64,000 nucleotides of DNA from Dyella marensis. GTDB taxonomy: Bacteria > Pseudomonadota > Gammaproteobacteria > Xanthomonadales > Rhodanobacteraceae. Where the stretch lies: NCBI RefSeq assembly GCF_900112865.1, contig NZ_FONH01000016.1:1-64000 (forward strand). The letters run 5' to 3'. Shown here one piece after another: positions 18,944 to 29,436 of this stretch (position 1 is its first letter; every line of letters begins with the position of its first letter). The position numbers were made by a program, and so were the translations under genes. A model generated the notes under the pieces. That model made no database searches and was not told where the DNA came from. It saw only the letters and a list, made by a program, of their open reading frames with translations.

Positions 18944-18972
18944 ACTGGATTCCGGCCTGCGCCGGAATGACG
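18944..18972. repeat. Short palindromic intergenic repeat, copy 3 (inverted to copy 2)
   Basis: Inverted copy of 18823-18851. Between the two, the DNA has no open frame of interest. The pair could fold as a long hairpin downstream of dxs, just before the terminator. Confidence 0.75.
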
Positions 18973-18975
18973 GGC

Positions 18976-19012
18976 AAAAAAAAAGCCACCCCGATCGCCG
19001 GGGTGGCTTTTT
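18976..19012. terminator. Bidirectional intrinsic terminator (dxs / chitinase)
   Basis: GCCACCCC (18985-18992) pairs with GGGGTGGC (19000-19007), with an A9 run before and T5 after, so it can end transcripts from both sides. Confidence 0.9.
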
Positions 19013-19030
19013 CGTTTTCACGCGAACCGC

Positions 19031-21088
19031 TTACTTCAATCCATTTGAAATAGCCTTGATCAACGTGCCATTCGCATCGTCCCCGCTGAATTCCCACGAG
19101 AACGCACCGCCCAGCGACTGCGCCTTCACGTAGTTCATCTTGCGCTGGATGTTGGCCGGATCGTCGAAGCTCCAGAACGTGCTGCCGTTGAAGATCCAGT
19201 GCGCGCCGGCGGCCGTGTCGTCGTAGGACGGATAGCCCAGGTTCTTGAGCACCTTGTAGTCCTCGATGCCCGCCTCGTACGTACCCGGCGCGGCCGTGGT
19301 GCTGGGCTGGAACAGGCCGTTATTGCCGTTGGGCACATTGCTCCAGCCGCGGCCGTAGAAGCCGATGCCGAGATTGATCTTGGCGGCCGGCATGCCCGCG
19401 GCGATCAGCGCCTGGATGGCGTCGTTGGTGTTGTACTTGGCCGCGTCGCCGGTGGAGGGGTCGCCCGCCGGCTTGTACAGCGCGGAGTGGAAGTTGGTCG
19501 GGCTCTCCCATGCACCGTGGAAGTCGTACGTCATCAGGTTGACGAAGTCGATCGACGAGGCGTACTGGCTCGGCTGGGTGACGCGGATCTTGTCCACGCC
19601 GGCGCCGCCGGCGATGGTCAGCAGCAGGCCCGGGCGCACCGCGTCGAGCTGGCGGCGGAACTCGGCCAGCAGCGCGGTGAAGTTGGCGGTGTCTTCGCTG
19701 CCGCCGCAACTCAGGCCGCACGCGGCCGGATACTCCCAGTCGATATCGATGCCGTCGAACACGCCTGCGGCAGCGCCCGTGCCGCCCGCGCTGTCCGTCA
19801 CCGGCAGGTTGCCCTTGATGTAGGCGTCGATGCACGAAGCCACGAAAGCCTGCCGATTGGCCGGCTGCGCCGCGCTGGCGAAACCGCGCGACCAGGTCCA
19901 GCCGCCCAGCGAGATCAGCACCTTCAGGTTGGGATACTTCGCCTTCAGCTCCTTCAGCTGGTTCCAGTTGCCGCGCAGCGGCTGGTTCCAGGTATCGGCC
20001 ACGCCGCTGACGCTGCTGCCGGCGTCGTACGACTTGGTGTAGTCCGCATACGCGTCGCCGCCCACGCCGGTGTTCGGATCGGACGGCTGCGTCACGCCCA
20101 CTTCGCACTTGTTGTTGCGCACGTTGCCGAACGCATAGTTGATATGCGTAAGCACAGCGGCCGAGCCGCTGGTGTCGATGTTCTTCACCTGGTAGTTGCG
20201 GCCGTAGATGCCCCACTGGGTGAAGTAGCCGATCACGCGCTTGCCGCCGCCACCGCCGCCCGCGCTGGTCTTGGCATTGATGGCCGAGCCCTGTGCGGAT
20301 GCGTTGCCGGCGTTGTCGCGGGCCCGCACGGTGTAGCTGTAGGTGGTGCTCGCGGCGAGACCGGTGTCGGTATAGCTGGTGGCGGAGGTGGAACCAACCA
20401 GCGTGCCGTTGCGGTACACGTCGTAGCCGGCCACGCCGCTGCCGCCGCTGTTGTCGGTGGACGCGTTCCACGTCAGCGACACGGTGCTGGCCGTCTGCGA
20501 CGGCGACGCCAGGCCCTGCGGAACGCTGGGCGGTGTGGTATCGCCGCCGCCGACGGGATTGACGGTGATGCTGACGGTGGACGAGGTGGTGGACAGTCCG
20601 CCGTTGTCGGTCGCCACTGCTTTCAGCGTGTAGCTGCCGGCGGGCACGTTGCTCCAGGTGACCGAATACGGTGTCGCGGTCTTCGCGCCCAGCGAGGTGG
20701 AGCCGTTGAAGAACTCGACCTTGGCGACCGTGCCGTCGCTGTCGCTCGCGTTCGCACTGAGCGTGATGTTGGCACCGGCGGTGAACGTCGCACCGTTGGC
20801 CGGCGAAGTGAGACCGACCGTCGGCGGCTGGTTGCTGCCCGAGCCGCACTGGCCCAGGTCCTGGTACCAACCGCAGCTCGGACAGTAGTTCGGCGGCGTG
20901 TTCCAGATCTGCGTGGACGCCTGGTACAGATGGTTGTTGTAGACCATCTTGTCGCCCGCGTTGTAGATGGTGGTGGCGTTCCAGGCCGCCACGCCCGCGC
21001 AGCTCGCGCTTTGCGCGCCGACCGCTCCGCTCCACAGCGCCGCCGGCAGTACGACCAGCAGCAAGAGAACCCTCAACAGCTTGCGCAT
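19031..21088 (-). CDS. Secreted modular chitinase (GH18)
   Basis: A 685-residue secreted enzyme. Order: signal peptide (1-25); a carbohydrate-binding module 5/12 (about 30-82, with the AWN and YNAGDKV-like motifs that bind chitin); an Ig-like/Big domain (about 88-180); a fibronectin type III domain (about 185-270); a glycine linker; then a GH18 catalytic barrel (283-685). The catalytic signature DGIDIDWE lies at 445-452 with E452 as the acid. It would cut beta-1,4-N-acetylglucosamine chains outside the cell, as expected for a soil bacterium. The promoter region holds a perfect LacI-family-like palindrome at 21298-21311. Confidence 0.93.
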   Translation of the reverse strand: MRKLLRVLLLLVVLPAALWSGAVGAQSASCAGVAAWNATTIYNAGDKMVYNNHLYQASTQIWNTPPNYCPSCGWYQDLGQCGSGSNQPPTVGLTSPANGATFTAGANITLSANASDSDGTVAKVEFFNGSTSLGAKTATPYSVTWSNVPAGSYTLKAVATDNGGLSTTSSTVSITVNPVGGGDTTPPSVPQGLASPSQTASTVSLTWNASTDNSGGSGVAGYDVYRNGTLVGSTSATSYTDTGLAASTTYSYTVRARDNAGNASAQGSAINAKTSAGGGGGGKRVIGYFTQWGIYGRNYQVKNIDTSGSAAVLTHINYAFGNVRNNKCEVGVTQPSDPNTGVGGDAYADYTKSYDAGSSVSGVADTWNQPLRGNWNQLKELKAKYPNLKVLISLGGWTWSRGFASAAQPANRQAFVASCIDAYIKGNLPVTDSAGGTGAAAGVFDGIDIDWEYPAACGLSCGGSEDTANFTALLAEFRRQLDAVRPGLLLTIAGGAGVDKIRVTQPSQYASSIDFVNLMTYDFHGAWESPTNFHSALYKPAGDPSTGDAAKYNTNDAIQALIAAGMPAAKINLGIGFYGRGWSNVPNGNNGLFQPSTTAAPGTYEAGIEDYKVLKNLGYPSYDDTAAGAHWIFNGSTFWSFDDPANIQRKMNYVKAQSLGGAFSWEFSGDDANGTLIKAISNGLK

Positions 21089-21297
21089 GACACGACTCCG
21101 TGATCGAAAGGATTCGAACGCCGGACGTGACGACGCTGGAACGCCGGATGCGCTGGCGCAGGCACGCGACGCGCCTGCCCGAAAAACGGATGCCCGGACC
21201 TACCGGATGCCCGCCTCCCTCCCGACGATGTGGCGCCCTCCCCGGCTCCCCATCAGCACTGGCGCCCAGGCGCCAGCCGGGCCAATGGACTCCTGGC

Positions 21298-21311
21298 TGA
21301 CAACGTTGTCA
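21298..21311. promoter_or_regulatory. LacI-family-like (NagR-type) operator upstream of the chitinase gene
   Basis: TGACAACGTTGTCA is a perfect 14-bp palindrome with the central CG of LacI-family operators. It lies 210 nt upstream of the chitinase ATG and overlaps a TTGACA that could be the -35 box on the minus strand. N-acetylglucosamine repressors (NagR/NagQ) of proteobacteria recognise sites of this form as far as I recall. The remaining 21089-21417 has no gene; it also holds a CTGGCGCC/GGCGCCAG palindrome at 21259-21276. Confidence 0.55.
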
Positions 21312-21409
21312 ATCCTGACCTGCGCAAGACTGCGCGCCAGGGCACGTTTTTGCGACGCATGCGCAAGCCGGCGCGCCGCGGGCGTGGCGGACAGGTGAAA
21401 ACGGAGTAA

Positions 21410-21429
21410 GGCCGGCGCTAGCGCCGGCC
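21410..21429 (-). terminator. Hairpin at the prmC stop codon (weak terminator)
   Basis: A perfect 20-bp GC-rich palindrome that spans the prmC stop codon. On the minus strand it is followed by a mixed pyrimidine stretch ending in TTTT, not a clean T run, so termination is likely incomplete. Confidence 0.35.
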
Positions 21430-22239
21430 GCCGGAGACGCGGTCGCGTCCTTCCAGGTCGGTGGCGGTGAACACCTCCGCATAGCCCGCCTGGTCCAGCA
21501 GGGCGCGCACCGCCGCCCCCTGGTCCCAGCCGTGCTCCAGCAGCAGCCAGCCGCCGGCTTCGAGATGGGCCGGCGCCGCCGCGACGATCTCGCGGATGGC
21601 ATCGAGCCCGTCGGCGCCCGAGGCCAGCGCCGTGGCCGGCTCGAAGCGCAGGTCGCCCTGCCCGAGATGCGGATCGGCGGCTTCGATATACGGCGGATTG
21701 GACACGATCAGTTCAAAGCGCTCGCCGGACAACGGTGTCATCCAAGTCCCATGCAGAAAGCGCACGCGCTCCAGGCCGAGCCGCCGCGCATTGCCGCGGG
21801 CGACCGCGAGCGCATCCGCGCTCAGATCCACCGCGGTCACCGCGGCGCGCGGACGTTCCTTGGCGATAGCGAGCGCGATCGCGCCGCTGCCGGTGCCCAG
21901 GTCCACCACGCGAGCGGGCCGGTCCGGCGGCAGGCGTTCCAGCGCAAGTTCCACCACTAGCTCGGTCTCCGGCCGCGGGATCAGCGTGGCCGGAGTCACC
22001 TCCAGTTCGAGCGACCAGAAGCCGCGGCGGCCGGTGATGTAAGCCACCGGCTCGCCCGCCTCGCGCCGCGCGACCATCGCCTCGAAGGCCGCGCGGATCT
22101 GGTCGTCCAATACATCGGTGTCGTGCGCGACCAGCCAGCTGCGCGGCTTGTCCAGCACATGCAGCAGCAGCGCCTCGGCATCGATCCGTTCGCCGAGGCG
22201 CCGCGTCGCCGCGGCCAGCGCGCCGCGCACATCAACCAT
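21418..22239 (-). CDS. prmC: Release-factor glutamine N5-methyltransferase
   Basis: A 273-residue SAM-dependent methyltransferase (HemK/PrmC) that methylates the GGQ glutamine of peptide-release factors RF1 and RF2. Seen: the N-terminal helical domain, [14 protein letters not shown] (motif I, about residues 111-124), and the catalytic N181-P-P-Y184. Length matches the family. The usual prfA neighbour is missing; instead its first 8 nt overlap the 3' end of the giant membrane-protein gene, so translation of the two is probably coupled. Confidence 0.93.
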   Translation of the reverse strand: MVDVRGALAAATRRLGERIDAEALLLHVLDKPRSWLVAHDTDVLDDQIRAAFEAMVARREAGEPVAYITGRRGFWSLELEVTPATLIPRPETELVVELALERLPPDRPARVVDLGTGSGAIALAIAKERPRAAVTAVDLSADALAVARGNARRLGLERVRFLHGTWMTPLSGERFELIVSNPPYIEAADPHLGQGDLRFEPATALASGADGLDAIREIVAAAPAHLEAGGWLLLEHGWDQGAAVRALLDQAGYAEVFTATDLEGRDRVSGGRR

Positions 22240-25200
22240 CGTGACGCTCCACCGGCGGCTGCGGCGGCAGCTCCGGCGGCATGGCGTGCGGCGCTTCCGC
22301 GCGCGGCTCGCCCTTGCGCCAATAGCCTTCGCGCGTCCACGCCTCGAAGCCCCAGCGCAGCCAGCCGATCAAGGCATTGGCCAGCCACAGCGCCCACAGC
22401 AGCATGGCGATCTTGTAGGCCCACAGCGACACGCTGAACACGCCGCCGCGCGGCAGCGCATCGACGGTCTGGTCAGCGAACCAGCGCAATTGCCACGCCG
22501 TGGAACCGTTGCCGGCCACGTGCATGTCCGGCAGGCCGAGCAAGCCCTTCGGCACCGCCGAGATCAGCACGACCAGCGCGATCAGGGTGAAGAACGCCAG
22601 CGCGACCTGCAGCAGGTTGAAACCCACCACACCCAGCCGCTCCGGCGGTGTGCGGCGCGCCCGCAGTCCCAGCGCGATCAGCCACACCACCACCAGGGCG
22701 TAAGCGCTCCAGGCGAAGGCCGAGAAGCCCAGGCCCAGCAGCAGCCAGTGATGGAAGCGCAGCGGCGTGGGCGCATAGCGCGCCAGCAGCCAGGCGACCA
22801 GCAGCAGCACGACCAGCTGCGACCAGTACAGCACCGCGGGCCCTGCAGTCGGGCCCCAGGTCCACAGCACCCAGCGGTCTTGCGGCAGGTTCACGCCCAG
22901 GTACAGGTTCGCCGCCGGCGCGCCCAGCGCCAATGACGCACTGCGTGTCGCGGCCGCAATGCCATGCGGTTCGCGCAGGCGCAATTCGAAGCGATGCGCG
23001 CCGGGCAGCAGCGGCAGGCTCAGCTTGCCGTCGCGCACGGCCAGACTCAGCGGCACGCCATCGCGCTGTGCTTCCAGCAATTCCGCACCGGCCGGCAGCG
23101 CGATCGCATGCTCGCCTCCCCGCGTGCTGCGTGCGAGCAACTGCACGGTGGTTTCGGTGGCGCGATCGCCGACGGCGCTTTCTACCTGCACCGAGTCGAA
23201 GGCGAGGCTGTCTCCGGCGACCGCCTTGGGCTGGGTCACCGCCAGCCGCAGGACTTCGCCCGGCAGCGGCCTGAAAGACAGCGCGCCGTCGTTCTGGCTG
23301 ACGGGCACGCCTTCGCCGTCGACATGCCACATCGGCGCGGCCTGCACTTCCCAGTACTCCGCGCGCTCGCCGAGCGCGGGCGCCTTCAGTTCCAGCTCGT
23401 CGGCGCGATCGAGCCGGCTGGTCCAGCTGACCTCTTCCTGGTTGCCGTTGAAGGTCACGCCGATGCGGCCGTCGTGCACACGCGCATCGTCGCCCAGCGG
23501 GTGTTCGCCCGGCAGCAGCGGCAAATCGAGGCTGAAACCACCGTCGTGCGGCGCCACGCGAGTCACTGTGGTTTCCACGGTCCAGTCCACGCCCAGCACC
23601 AGCACACGCTGCACGGTGACGTAGGGTGGGAAGGTCTGGCTGTTGGCAGTGACCTCCTTGCCATCCGCGCCCGCATGCACGCGATGCAGCGAAAGGCTGT
23701 CGCCCAGGGCGCGGCCCTCATCCACACCATCGATCGCCCAGCCCTGCCCGGCGAAGCCCACCCGCTGCGGGTGCAGTGCGAAGCGCAGGCTCACCGTATC
23801 GGCCGCCACCGCGCGATAGCGCAACGACAGGCGATGCACGCCGCGCTCGAGCCGCACCAGGGTCTGCGCCCCGCGCTGCGCCAGGGCCGCATCGGCGTGG
23901 CCGTCGACACCGACACTCTGCAGCTGCAATGACGCATCCGCCTGCGGCAGCGGCACCGCCACCGGCGCACCGACGTGCAATTCAAGATCGACGTCGATCT
24001 GGTCGGCGTTGGCCTGGATCTGCGCGGACGCAACCGCCGCGCAGTTCGGCACGCACTTCGGCGCCTCGGTCAGACGCTGGCGCAGTTGCTGCAGCAGCGC
24101 GTCATTCGGCAGCGTGTCCTGCGCGTGCGTCACCTGCGGCACCAGCGCGATCAGCAACAGCGCCGCGCTCGCGCGGGCGAACGGCCAGCGCGGCGTGCCG
24201 CCATCGCCAGGACGGAACACGCGCAGGACGATGCGTGCGAGCAAGCCCGCCAGCAGCACCAGCATCCCCAGGCGCAGCAGCCGCACCAGCCATGCCGGCG
24301 CAATCACCAGGCGCGTAGTCTGCTCCGCCGTGACGGGGCCTGACCAGCCGAGGCGATAGTTGTTGCCGAGATTCCAGCCAGGTTCGCCATGGCCGGCCTG
24401 GATGATGTTGCGGGTGTCGGCTTGCTGCGAGAAGCGATTGCCCGACGACATCCCGGGCGCACTGAGTACCGTGACGCCCTCCAGCTTCTGCGCCTTGGCG
24501 TCATTGGCATAGCCGGCGCTATACGAATTCAGCGATGGCGCCGCTGCTGGCGCAGGCGGCGGAGGAGGAGCGGGCACTGCTTCCGCGACCGGCTCGCTGG
24601 ACGCTTCGTCGATGCCGGCGGGAGGCGCGGCCTGGCGCGCCATGGTCGCTTTATCCATCCGGTCCATCGCCTCCTGCGCTGGCGTCGGCTTCGGGGCTAT
24701 CGATGCCACCGTCCTCGCACCACCCTCTTCGAGCTGCGGATGCAACACGTAATCCATCTGCGTCGCCGCGAACGGCAGCGACCACAGCGCCGCCAAGGCC
24801 AGCACCGCACCTGCGCCGATGCGCGAACCCAGCCGCAGCTTGCCTTCCGGCAGCGCGCGCGCCAGCAAGGCCAGCGCCAGCGCAACACCTAGCGTCCAGC
24901 GCGGCGCGCCGGCTTCGTGCTGCGACAAGGCCAGGAAACCGATCGCCAGCAACGCCCACGGCCACCCCATCAGGCGGCCCGCCAGCAGCGCGATCAAAGC
25001 CACCACGAACAGATCGAGCAGACTCCACTGCGCGATCCACGAATCCGGCGAACGATCCGCCCCGGACGCACCGAGCAGGCGGTAGCCGTACGGCAGATGC
25101 AAGGTCGCCTCGATGTTCTCCAGCGGCAACTGCCAACCGCCGCTGGGCAGCGAGCCGCCATGCGGCAGGCGCAAGCCCGCGCTCAGGTCCAATTGCGATT

Positions 25201-26410
25201 CGCGCAGCTCCACGCCACTGCGTCCATCCTTGCCACTGGTGACCAGCAGCGGCGTCTCGCCCTGCGCGGCGCGCTGCAATTGCCAGGGCGCGCCGACGTC
25301 CAGGCGCTGGCTCTTGCGCAGCGTGCCGCTCAGGTGATCGCTGACGTTGAGCCCGCGGCCGTCGAAATCCAGCCAGATCTGCCGCTGCACCTGCACCTGG
25401 TCGCCCTGCCCGCCTTCGCTGCCGCGCGTGCCCTGCTCGACGGCGAGGCCCTGGTTATCGTCCAGCGCAAACGCCGGCAGCTCGCGCCAGTCATCCGGCA
25501 CGCCGGCCTGCGCGGCGTCGGTGGGCTGGCCTTCCACGCGCGTGCTGCGCAGGTCGGTGGCGTCCTGGTAGCTCCAGATTTCCTGGCGCGGCCAGGGCTC
25601 GGCCGGCAGCTTCAGCGCCACCTGCTTGAGCACATCGGTGCCGCGCGAGGTGAGGTCCAGCGTCCACTGGCCCGGGCGCAACTGGATGCGCAACCGGCCA
25701 TCGCTTTCCAGGCGCGCCGGCAGGTCGCTGCTCAGCGCCGTGGCGACGAAACCTTGCGGCAGCGCCGGACCGAGCAATTGCTCGCGCGCGCTGCCGGTGA
25801 CGTTGATCTGCAGATGCGTTTCCAGCGTCGCCGGCAGGCCATCCTCCAGCCGGCGATAGACGCGCAGGGACAAGGCGTCCGCCGCGCGCTGCGCTTCGGC
25901 CGCCTCGCCCAGCGTCAATCGATCGCCATTGCGCTCGACACGCGTGACCGCGGCGCCATCCACATTCAAGGCGACCAGGCCGATCGAAGGCGGCACGCGC
26001 AGCCGCGCGGGCCGTGACGACCAGGGCAGCGTGCCGTGCAGGCTGTAATCACCCGGCTCCAGCCACACCGACGGCTCGCCGCCGCGCTCGAGCACCGCCA
26101 GCGCTTTCGCGCCGGCCGTCACCTGCTGCGGCCAGTTGCGTGCGTCACCCGGCAGCGCCACCCAGCTGGGCGCATCCACATGCACATCGAGAGAGAAGCG
26201 CCCGCCGTCCTTGCCGGCGTCGATGCCGAGCCGCCCCGGCCAGGCGCATTGCACGTTGCCCGGTCCCTGGTTGGCGAGGAACGGACAGGCATGCTGGGGC
26301 ACGTCGTGCAGCACCCACGCCTGCCAATCGCGCAGCGGTGGCGGCACATCCTGCGCCAGCAACGGCGCCGCGAGCGCCCACAGACCCAACAGCCATCCCC
26401 ATCGACGCAT
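22232..26410 (-). CDS. Giant two-module membrane protein of unknown function
   Basis: A 1392-residue protein I do not recognise as a characterised family. It has a signal peptide (1-19) and a beta-rich periplasmic module (20-455), then a group of about four transmembrane helices (462-548). A proline-rich linker (610-625) precedes another membrane helix (703-730). At 743-763 comes a hydrophobic stretch ending in THAQD that looks like a second, internal signal peptide. A second beta-rich module (765-1185) with CVPNC at 786-790 follows, then four C-terminal helices (about 1194-1350). The layout suggests fusion or duplication of an exported beta-sandwich/TM unit. The start has a GGGAG site. The last 8 nt overlap prmC. 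The role is unknown; envelope scaffolding or sensing is possible. Confidence 0.75.
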   Translation of the reverse strand: MRRWGWLLGLWALAAPLLAQDVPPPLRDWQAWVLHDVPQHACPFLANQGPGNVQCAWPGRLGIDAGKDGGRFSLDVHVDAPSWVALPGDARNWPQQVTAGAKALAVLERGGEPSVWLEPGDYSLHGTLPWSSRPARLRVPPSIGLVALNVDGAAVTRVERNGDRLTLGEAAEAQRAADALSLRVYRRLEDGLPATLETHLQINVTGSAREQLLGPALPQGFVATALSSDLPARLESDGRLRIQLRPGQWTLDLTSRGTDVLKQVALKLPAEPWPRQEIWSYQDATDLRSTRVEGQPTDAAQAGVPDDWRELPAFALDDNQGLAVEQGTRGSEGGQGDQVQVQRQIWLDFDGRGLNVSDHLSGTLRKSQRLDVGAPWQLQRAAQGETPLLVTSGKDGRSGVELRESQLDLSAGLRLPHGGSLPSGGWQLPLENIEATLHLPYGYRLLGASGADRSPDSWIAQWSLLDLFVVALIALLAGRLMGWPWALLAIGFLALSQHEAGAPRWTLGVALALALLARALPEGKLRLGSRIGAGAVLALAALWSLPFAATQMDYVLHPQLEEGGARTVASIAPKPTPAQEAMDRMDKATMARQAAPPAGIDEASSEPVAEAVPAPPPPPAPAAAPSLNSYSAGYANDAKAQKLEGVTVLSAPGMSSGNRFSQQADTRNIIQAGHGEPGWNLGNNYRLGWSGPVTAEQTTRLVIAPAWLVRLLRLGMLVLLAGLLARIVLRVFRPGDGGTPRWPFARASAALLLIALVPQVTHAQDTLPNDALLQQLRQRLTEAPKCVPNCAAVASAQIQANADQIDVDLELHVGAPVAVPLPQADASLQLQSVGVDGHADAALAQRGAQTLVRLERGVHRLSLRYRAVAADTVSLRFALHPQRVGFAGQGWAIDGVDEGRALGDSLSLHRVHAGADGKEVTANSQTFPPYVTVQRVLVLGVDWTVETTVTRVAPHDGGFSLDLPLLPGEHPLGDDARVHDGRIGVTFNGNQEEVSWTSRLDRADELELKAPALGERAEYWEVQAAPMWHVDGEGVPVSQNDGALSFRPLPGEVLRLAVTQPKAVAGDSLAFDSVQVESAVGDRATETTVQLLARSTRGGEHAIALPAGAELLEAQRDGVPLSLAVRDGKLSLPLLPGAHRFELRLREPHGIAAATRSASLALGAPAANLYLGVNLPQDRWVLWTWGPTAGPAVLYWSQLVVLLLVAWLLARYAPTPLRFHHWLLLGLGFSAFAWSAYALVVVWLIALGLRARRTPPERLGVVGFNLLQVALAFFTLIALVVLISAVPKGLLGLPDMHVAGNGSTAWQLRWFADQTVDALPRGGVFSVSLWAYKIAMLLWALWLANALIGWLRWGFEAWTREGYWRKGEPRAEAPHAMPPELPPQPPVERHDG

Positions 26411-26524
26411 ACCTGTCTCCCTTGGGCCGTCAGTGGCCGCGACGCAGTGTGGTGGAACGGCGCCATCGGTGACAACGCCGTGAAGGGTCCAACGTGGCGG
26501 CTCGCGGGGCGGGGTTGGCCCGGG

Positions 26525-26558
26525 CGAAAAAAAACCGGGCGGCTCGCGCCGCCCGGTT
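26525..26558 (-). terminator. Intrinsic terminator of the M1 aminopeptidase gene
   Basis: On the minus strand an 11-bp stem (26533-26543 with 26548-26558) around a 4-nt loop is followed by a run of T. It lies 35 nt past the stop codon. Confidence 0.88.
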
Positions 26559-26592
26559 GGTTACTGCTGTCGTGACAAGCAGTGCCGGTCGA

Positions 26593-29280
26593 TCAACGCA
26601 GGATCGCCGCCGGATCCTGCTTGCCCTTCAGCGCGGAGCACAGCAGCGTGGCCTCGGTGTTCTGCGCCAAGCCGCGCTCGGCGCCGGTGACTTCCTTCGC
26701 GCGGGTCTTGAAGAACTCCTGCAGGCGATCCGCCTCGGCCTTCGAGCAGCCGCCGCCGCCCATCAGGCCCGGCAGGCGACCGCCGGCGAAGCTGCCGGTG
26801 CGCGCCACGATCTTGTCGTAGTTCGCCACCGACCACTTCCACACCGCATCGCGGCCGGCCTGGGTGTCGCGGTTGCCGCGCAGCAGCGCGGCCATCTCGC
26901 CGACCTTGACCGACTTGTCCAGCGACAGGTCGCGCACGCGCTCGGCCTGCGCCGCATCGCTGGCCTCCGACAGGCCCGCCAGGATGGCGTTGCGCTGGGC
27001 CGGGTCGCTGGTCTTCGGCAGCTGGGCGATCAGTGCATCGACCGCGCTCTTGCCGTGCTCCTGCACCGCCACGCCGAGGGCGCTGCCGAGCAGGTTGGAG
27101 TCGGCGGCGGCAAAGTCCAGGCTGCCGTCGGCCTTGCCCTTGAGCACCGCATCGCCCTGCTTGAGCAGTTCCGCGCGCACTTCCGGCAGCTTCACGTCCA
27201 GGCCGAGGAAGTTGGCCAGGGTGGCGCGCTGCAAAGAGTCGCCGTCGGCCTCGCCGTCCTTGCGCTGGTAGCCCAGGCGCTGCAGTTCCGGCAGGTAGGA
27301 GGACTTGGCCCAGGCCACCAGCTTGGCGCGCTGCGCGTCGGTGGTGGCGAGCTGGTCGTAGATCCAGCCGAAGGTGTTCATCGGCGCGGTGGACACCTCG
27401 CGCACCTTCGAGGCGGTCAGCGGCTTGAGCGCGGCCAGCGCGGAACCGGCGTCGATATCGCCGCGGCGGAACGCGGCATTCACCGCGTCGCCATAGGCCA
27501 GCTGCTCGGCGTCGGCCAGCTTGCCGATCTGCTTGCCGAGGTTGGCCAGGTCGCTCTTGTCCATGCTGAAGCGGTAGTAGCCGCTGCCGTTGGCATTGGG
27601 CATCACCCAGGTCTGCGCGGTGGCGCCCGGCAGCGCCATGGTGCCCTGCGCCTTGTCGAGCAGTTCGCAGGCGACCTTGCTGCCGTCGGCGGTGGCGTAG
27701 CGCACGCACACCGGCACGCCCCACAGGTGGTTGGCGTCGCCGGTGCTGCCCAGCGGCAGGTAACGGCTCTGGCTCAGGTGCAGCACGGTCTTGCCGCCTT
27801 CCTGCGCCAGCCTGGTCTGCACGTAGGGCACGCCCGGCTGGTTGAGGAAGCTCTTGAACGCGTTCTTGAAGTCCTCGCCCTTGTCGGCGGCCTTGGCGAT
27901 CGAGTCGATCAGGTCCTCGGCAGTGGCATTGCCGAACTTGTGGTCCTGGATGTAGGCGCGCATGCCCTTCTGGAACACCGGCTCGCTGACATAACCCTCG
28001 AACATGCCCAGCACCGCCGCACCCTTCTGGTAGGTGATGCCGTCGAAGGCGGTCTCGATGTCGCCGTTGCCGGTGATCGGCTGGCGGATCTTGCGCGTGG
28101 TAACCAGGCTGTCGCCGTTCATCGCACCCTGCGCGCCGCGCACGCGGTCGAGGTCGGCGCGGTATTCCGGATGCACCTTCTGGGTGACCTTCTGCTGCAT
28201 CCAGGTGGCGAACGCCTCGTTGAGCCACAGGTCGTCCCACCAGCCCATGGTCACGGTGTCGCCGGTCCACTGGTGGGCCAGTTCGTGCGCGGTGACGTTG
28301 AAGGAGCCGCGCACGTACTGGGCGGCGGAATCCTTGTCGAGCAGCAGCAGCCAGTCGCGGAAAGTGACCAGGCCCGGGTTCTCCATCGCGCCGGCGGAGA
28401 AGTCCGGCGCGGCGAGCAGGTCGAGCTTGTCGAACGGATAGCCGAAGCCGTAGTAGTCCTCCAGCGCCTTGATGATGCTCGGCGTCTCGCCCAGCACGTG
28501 CTGCATGCGGTGGCCTTCGCCCTTGGCGGCGATGCCGCGCAGGTCGGTGGACTGCTTGCGGTACTCGGAAGCCGGGATGGTCGGACCGTTGACCACGTCC
28601 CACGGACCCACGCCGAATGCCACCAGGTAGGTCGGCAGCGGCTGGGTGGTGGCGAAAGTCAGCGTCTTCCAGCCGGCGGCAGCCTTCTCTTCCTTCACCT
28701 GCTTGGTGTTGGCGATGCCGACTTCATCGGCGGGGATGGTCAGCTTCAGGTCGAACGGCGTCTTGAACGAGGGCTCGTCGAAACCGGGGAAGGCGAAGCG
28801 CGCGCTGATCGGCTCCATCTGCGTCATCGCGTACGGCTGGCCTTCGTGGCTGACCTTGTACAGGCCCTGCAGCTGCTGGTTGAGCGGCGCGGCGTATTCG
28901 ATCGCGACGGTCAGCTCCTGCGGCTGCATGGTGCCGCCGAGGTCGATGCGCACCACGCCTTCCTTCGGTGCCGCCTCCACGTACTTGCCGGCGTGCGTCT
29001 TGCCCTTGGCGTCGGTGATGGTGACCTTGCTCACCTTCAGCTCGCGGCCGTGCATCCAGATGTGGTCGGAGGCCTGCTCCAGCTTCAGCTTGATCACGGT
29101 GGTGCCGGAGAAATCCTGCTGCTTCGGATCCACCTTGAAAGCCAGCTGATAGGACTCCGGCATCGCCCAGCGCGGCAGCTTGCCTTGCGGCTGGTCGGAG
29201 GCGGCGGGGGTGGCGGCCAGGGCGGCGCCGCAGGACGCGGCAAGGACGCTCAGCACGAGCGGGCGGACGAAACGACGCAT
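26593..29280 (-). CDS. Exported M1-family zinc aminopeptidase
   Basis: An 895-residue metallopeptidase with a Sec signal peptide (1-22, AALA site), so it acts in the periplasm or outside the cell. Seen: the GAMEN substrate motif just upstream of the zinc site, H332-E-L-A-H336 and the third ligand E355 in LNEAF. The C-terminal half is a long helical ERAP1-like domain, giving the usual length for the family. It removes N-terminal residues from peptides. The start is set at MRRFVRP because the signal peptide begins there. The leader on the minus strand is separated from the oxyR region by a strong terminator, so it probably has its own promoter near 29300-29400. Confidence 0.92.
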   Translation of the reverse strand: MRRFVRPLVLSVLAASCGAALAATPAASDQPQGKLPRWAMPESYQLAFKVDPKQQDFSGTTVIKLKLEQASDHIWMHGRELKVSKVTITDAKGKTHAGKYVEAAPKEGVVRIDLGGTMQPQELTVAIEYAAPLNQQLQGLYKVSHEGQPYAMTQMEPISARFAFPGFDEPSFKTPFDLKLTIPADEVGIANTKQVKEEKAAAGWKTLTFATTQPLPTYLVAFGVGPWDVVNGPTIPASEYRKQSTDLRGIAAKGEGHRMQHVLGETPSIIKALEDYYGFGYPFDKLDLLAAPDFSAGAMENPGLVTFRDWLLLLDKDSAAQYVRGSFNVTAHELAHQWTGDTVTMGWWDDLWLNEAFATWMQQKVTQKVHPEYRADLDRVRGAQGAMNGDSLVTTRKIRQPITGNGDIETAFDGITYQKGAAVLGMFEGYVSEPVFQKGMRAYIQDHKFGNATAEDLIDSIAKAADKGEDFKNAFKSFLNQPGVPYVQTRLAQEGGKTVLHLSQSRYLPLGSTGDANHLWGVPVCVRYATADGSKVACELLDKAQGTMALPGATAQTWVMPNANGSGYYRFSMDKSDLANLGKQIGKLADAEQLAYGDAVNAAFRRGDIDAGSALAALKPLTASKVREVSTAPMNTFGWIYDQLATTDAQRAKLVAWAKSSYLPELQRLGYQRKDGEADGDSLQRATLANFLGLDVKLPEVRAELLKQGDAVLKGKADGSLDFAAADSNLLGSALGVAVQEHGKSAVDALIAQLPKTSDPAQRNAILAGLSEASDAAQAERVRDLSLDKSVKVGEMAALLRGNRDTQAGRDAVWKWSVANYDKIVARTGSFAGGRLPGLMGGGGCSKAEADRLQEFFKTRAKEVTGAERGLAQNTEATLLCSALKGKQDPAAILR

Positions 29281-29401
29281 GAGAATTTCCCCAGGGGACA
29301 CAAAGAGCCTTGCAAGCTAGGAGCTGGCATGACTTCGGACACAGTGCCAGAAGACATGGCATTCCCGCTGCTGCGCAGCATCGCGCTTCGCTTCGTGCAC
29401 G

Positions 29402-29436
29402 AAAAAAACCGGCGGCGAAGAGGCTTCGCCACCGGT
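29402..29436 (-). terminator. Strong intrinsic terminator in the oxyR-aminopeptidase gap
   Basis: Minus strand: a 13-bp stem with one G-U pair (29436-29424 with 29420-29408), a 3-nt loop and seven T. No annotated gene ends here, which is the main support for a separate short transcript, or for an attenuator in the aminopeptidase leader. Confidence 0.88.

Noticed and set aside
18823-18972. CRISPR array
   Set aside because: Only two units in inverted order with one spacer; the units are palindromic repeats, not direct repeats.
21089-21297. Cyclic di-GMP riboswitch in the chitinase leader
   Set aside because: The long leader invited the idea, but no GEMM core sequence could be found on the minus strand.
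24430-24470. [10 protein letters not shown]-like string inside the giant membrane protein that recalls a TonB-box
   Set aside because: It lies in a low-complexity linker and no plug or barrel follows; chance similarity is more likely.
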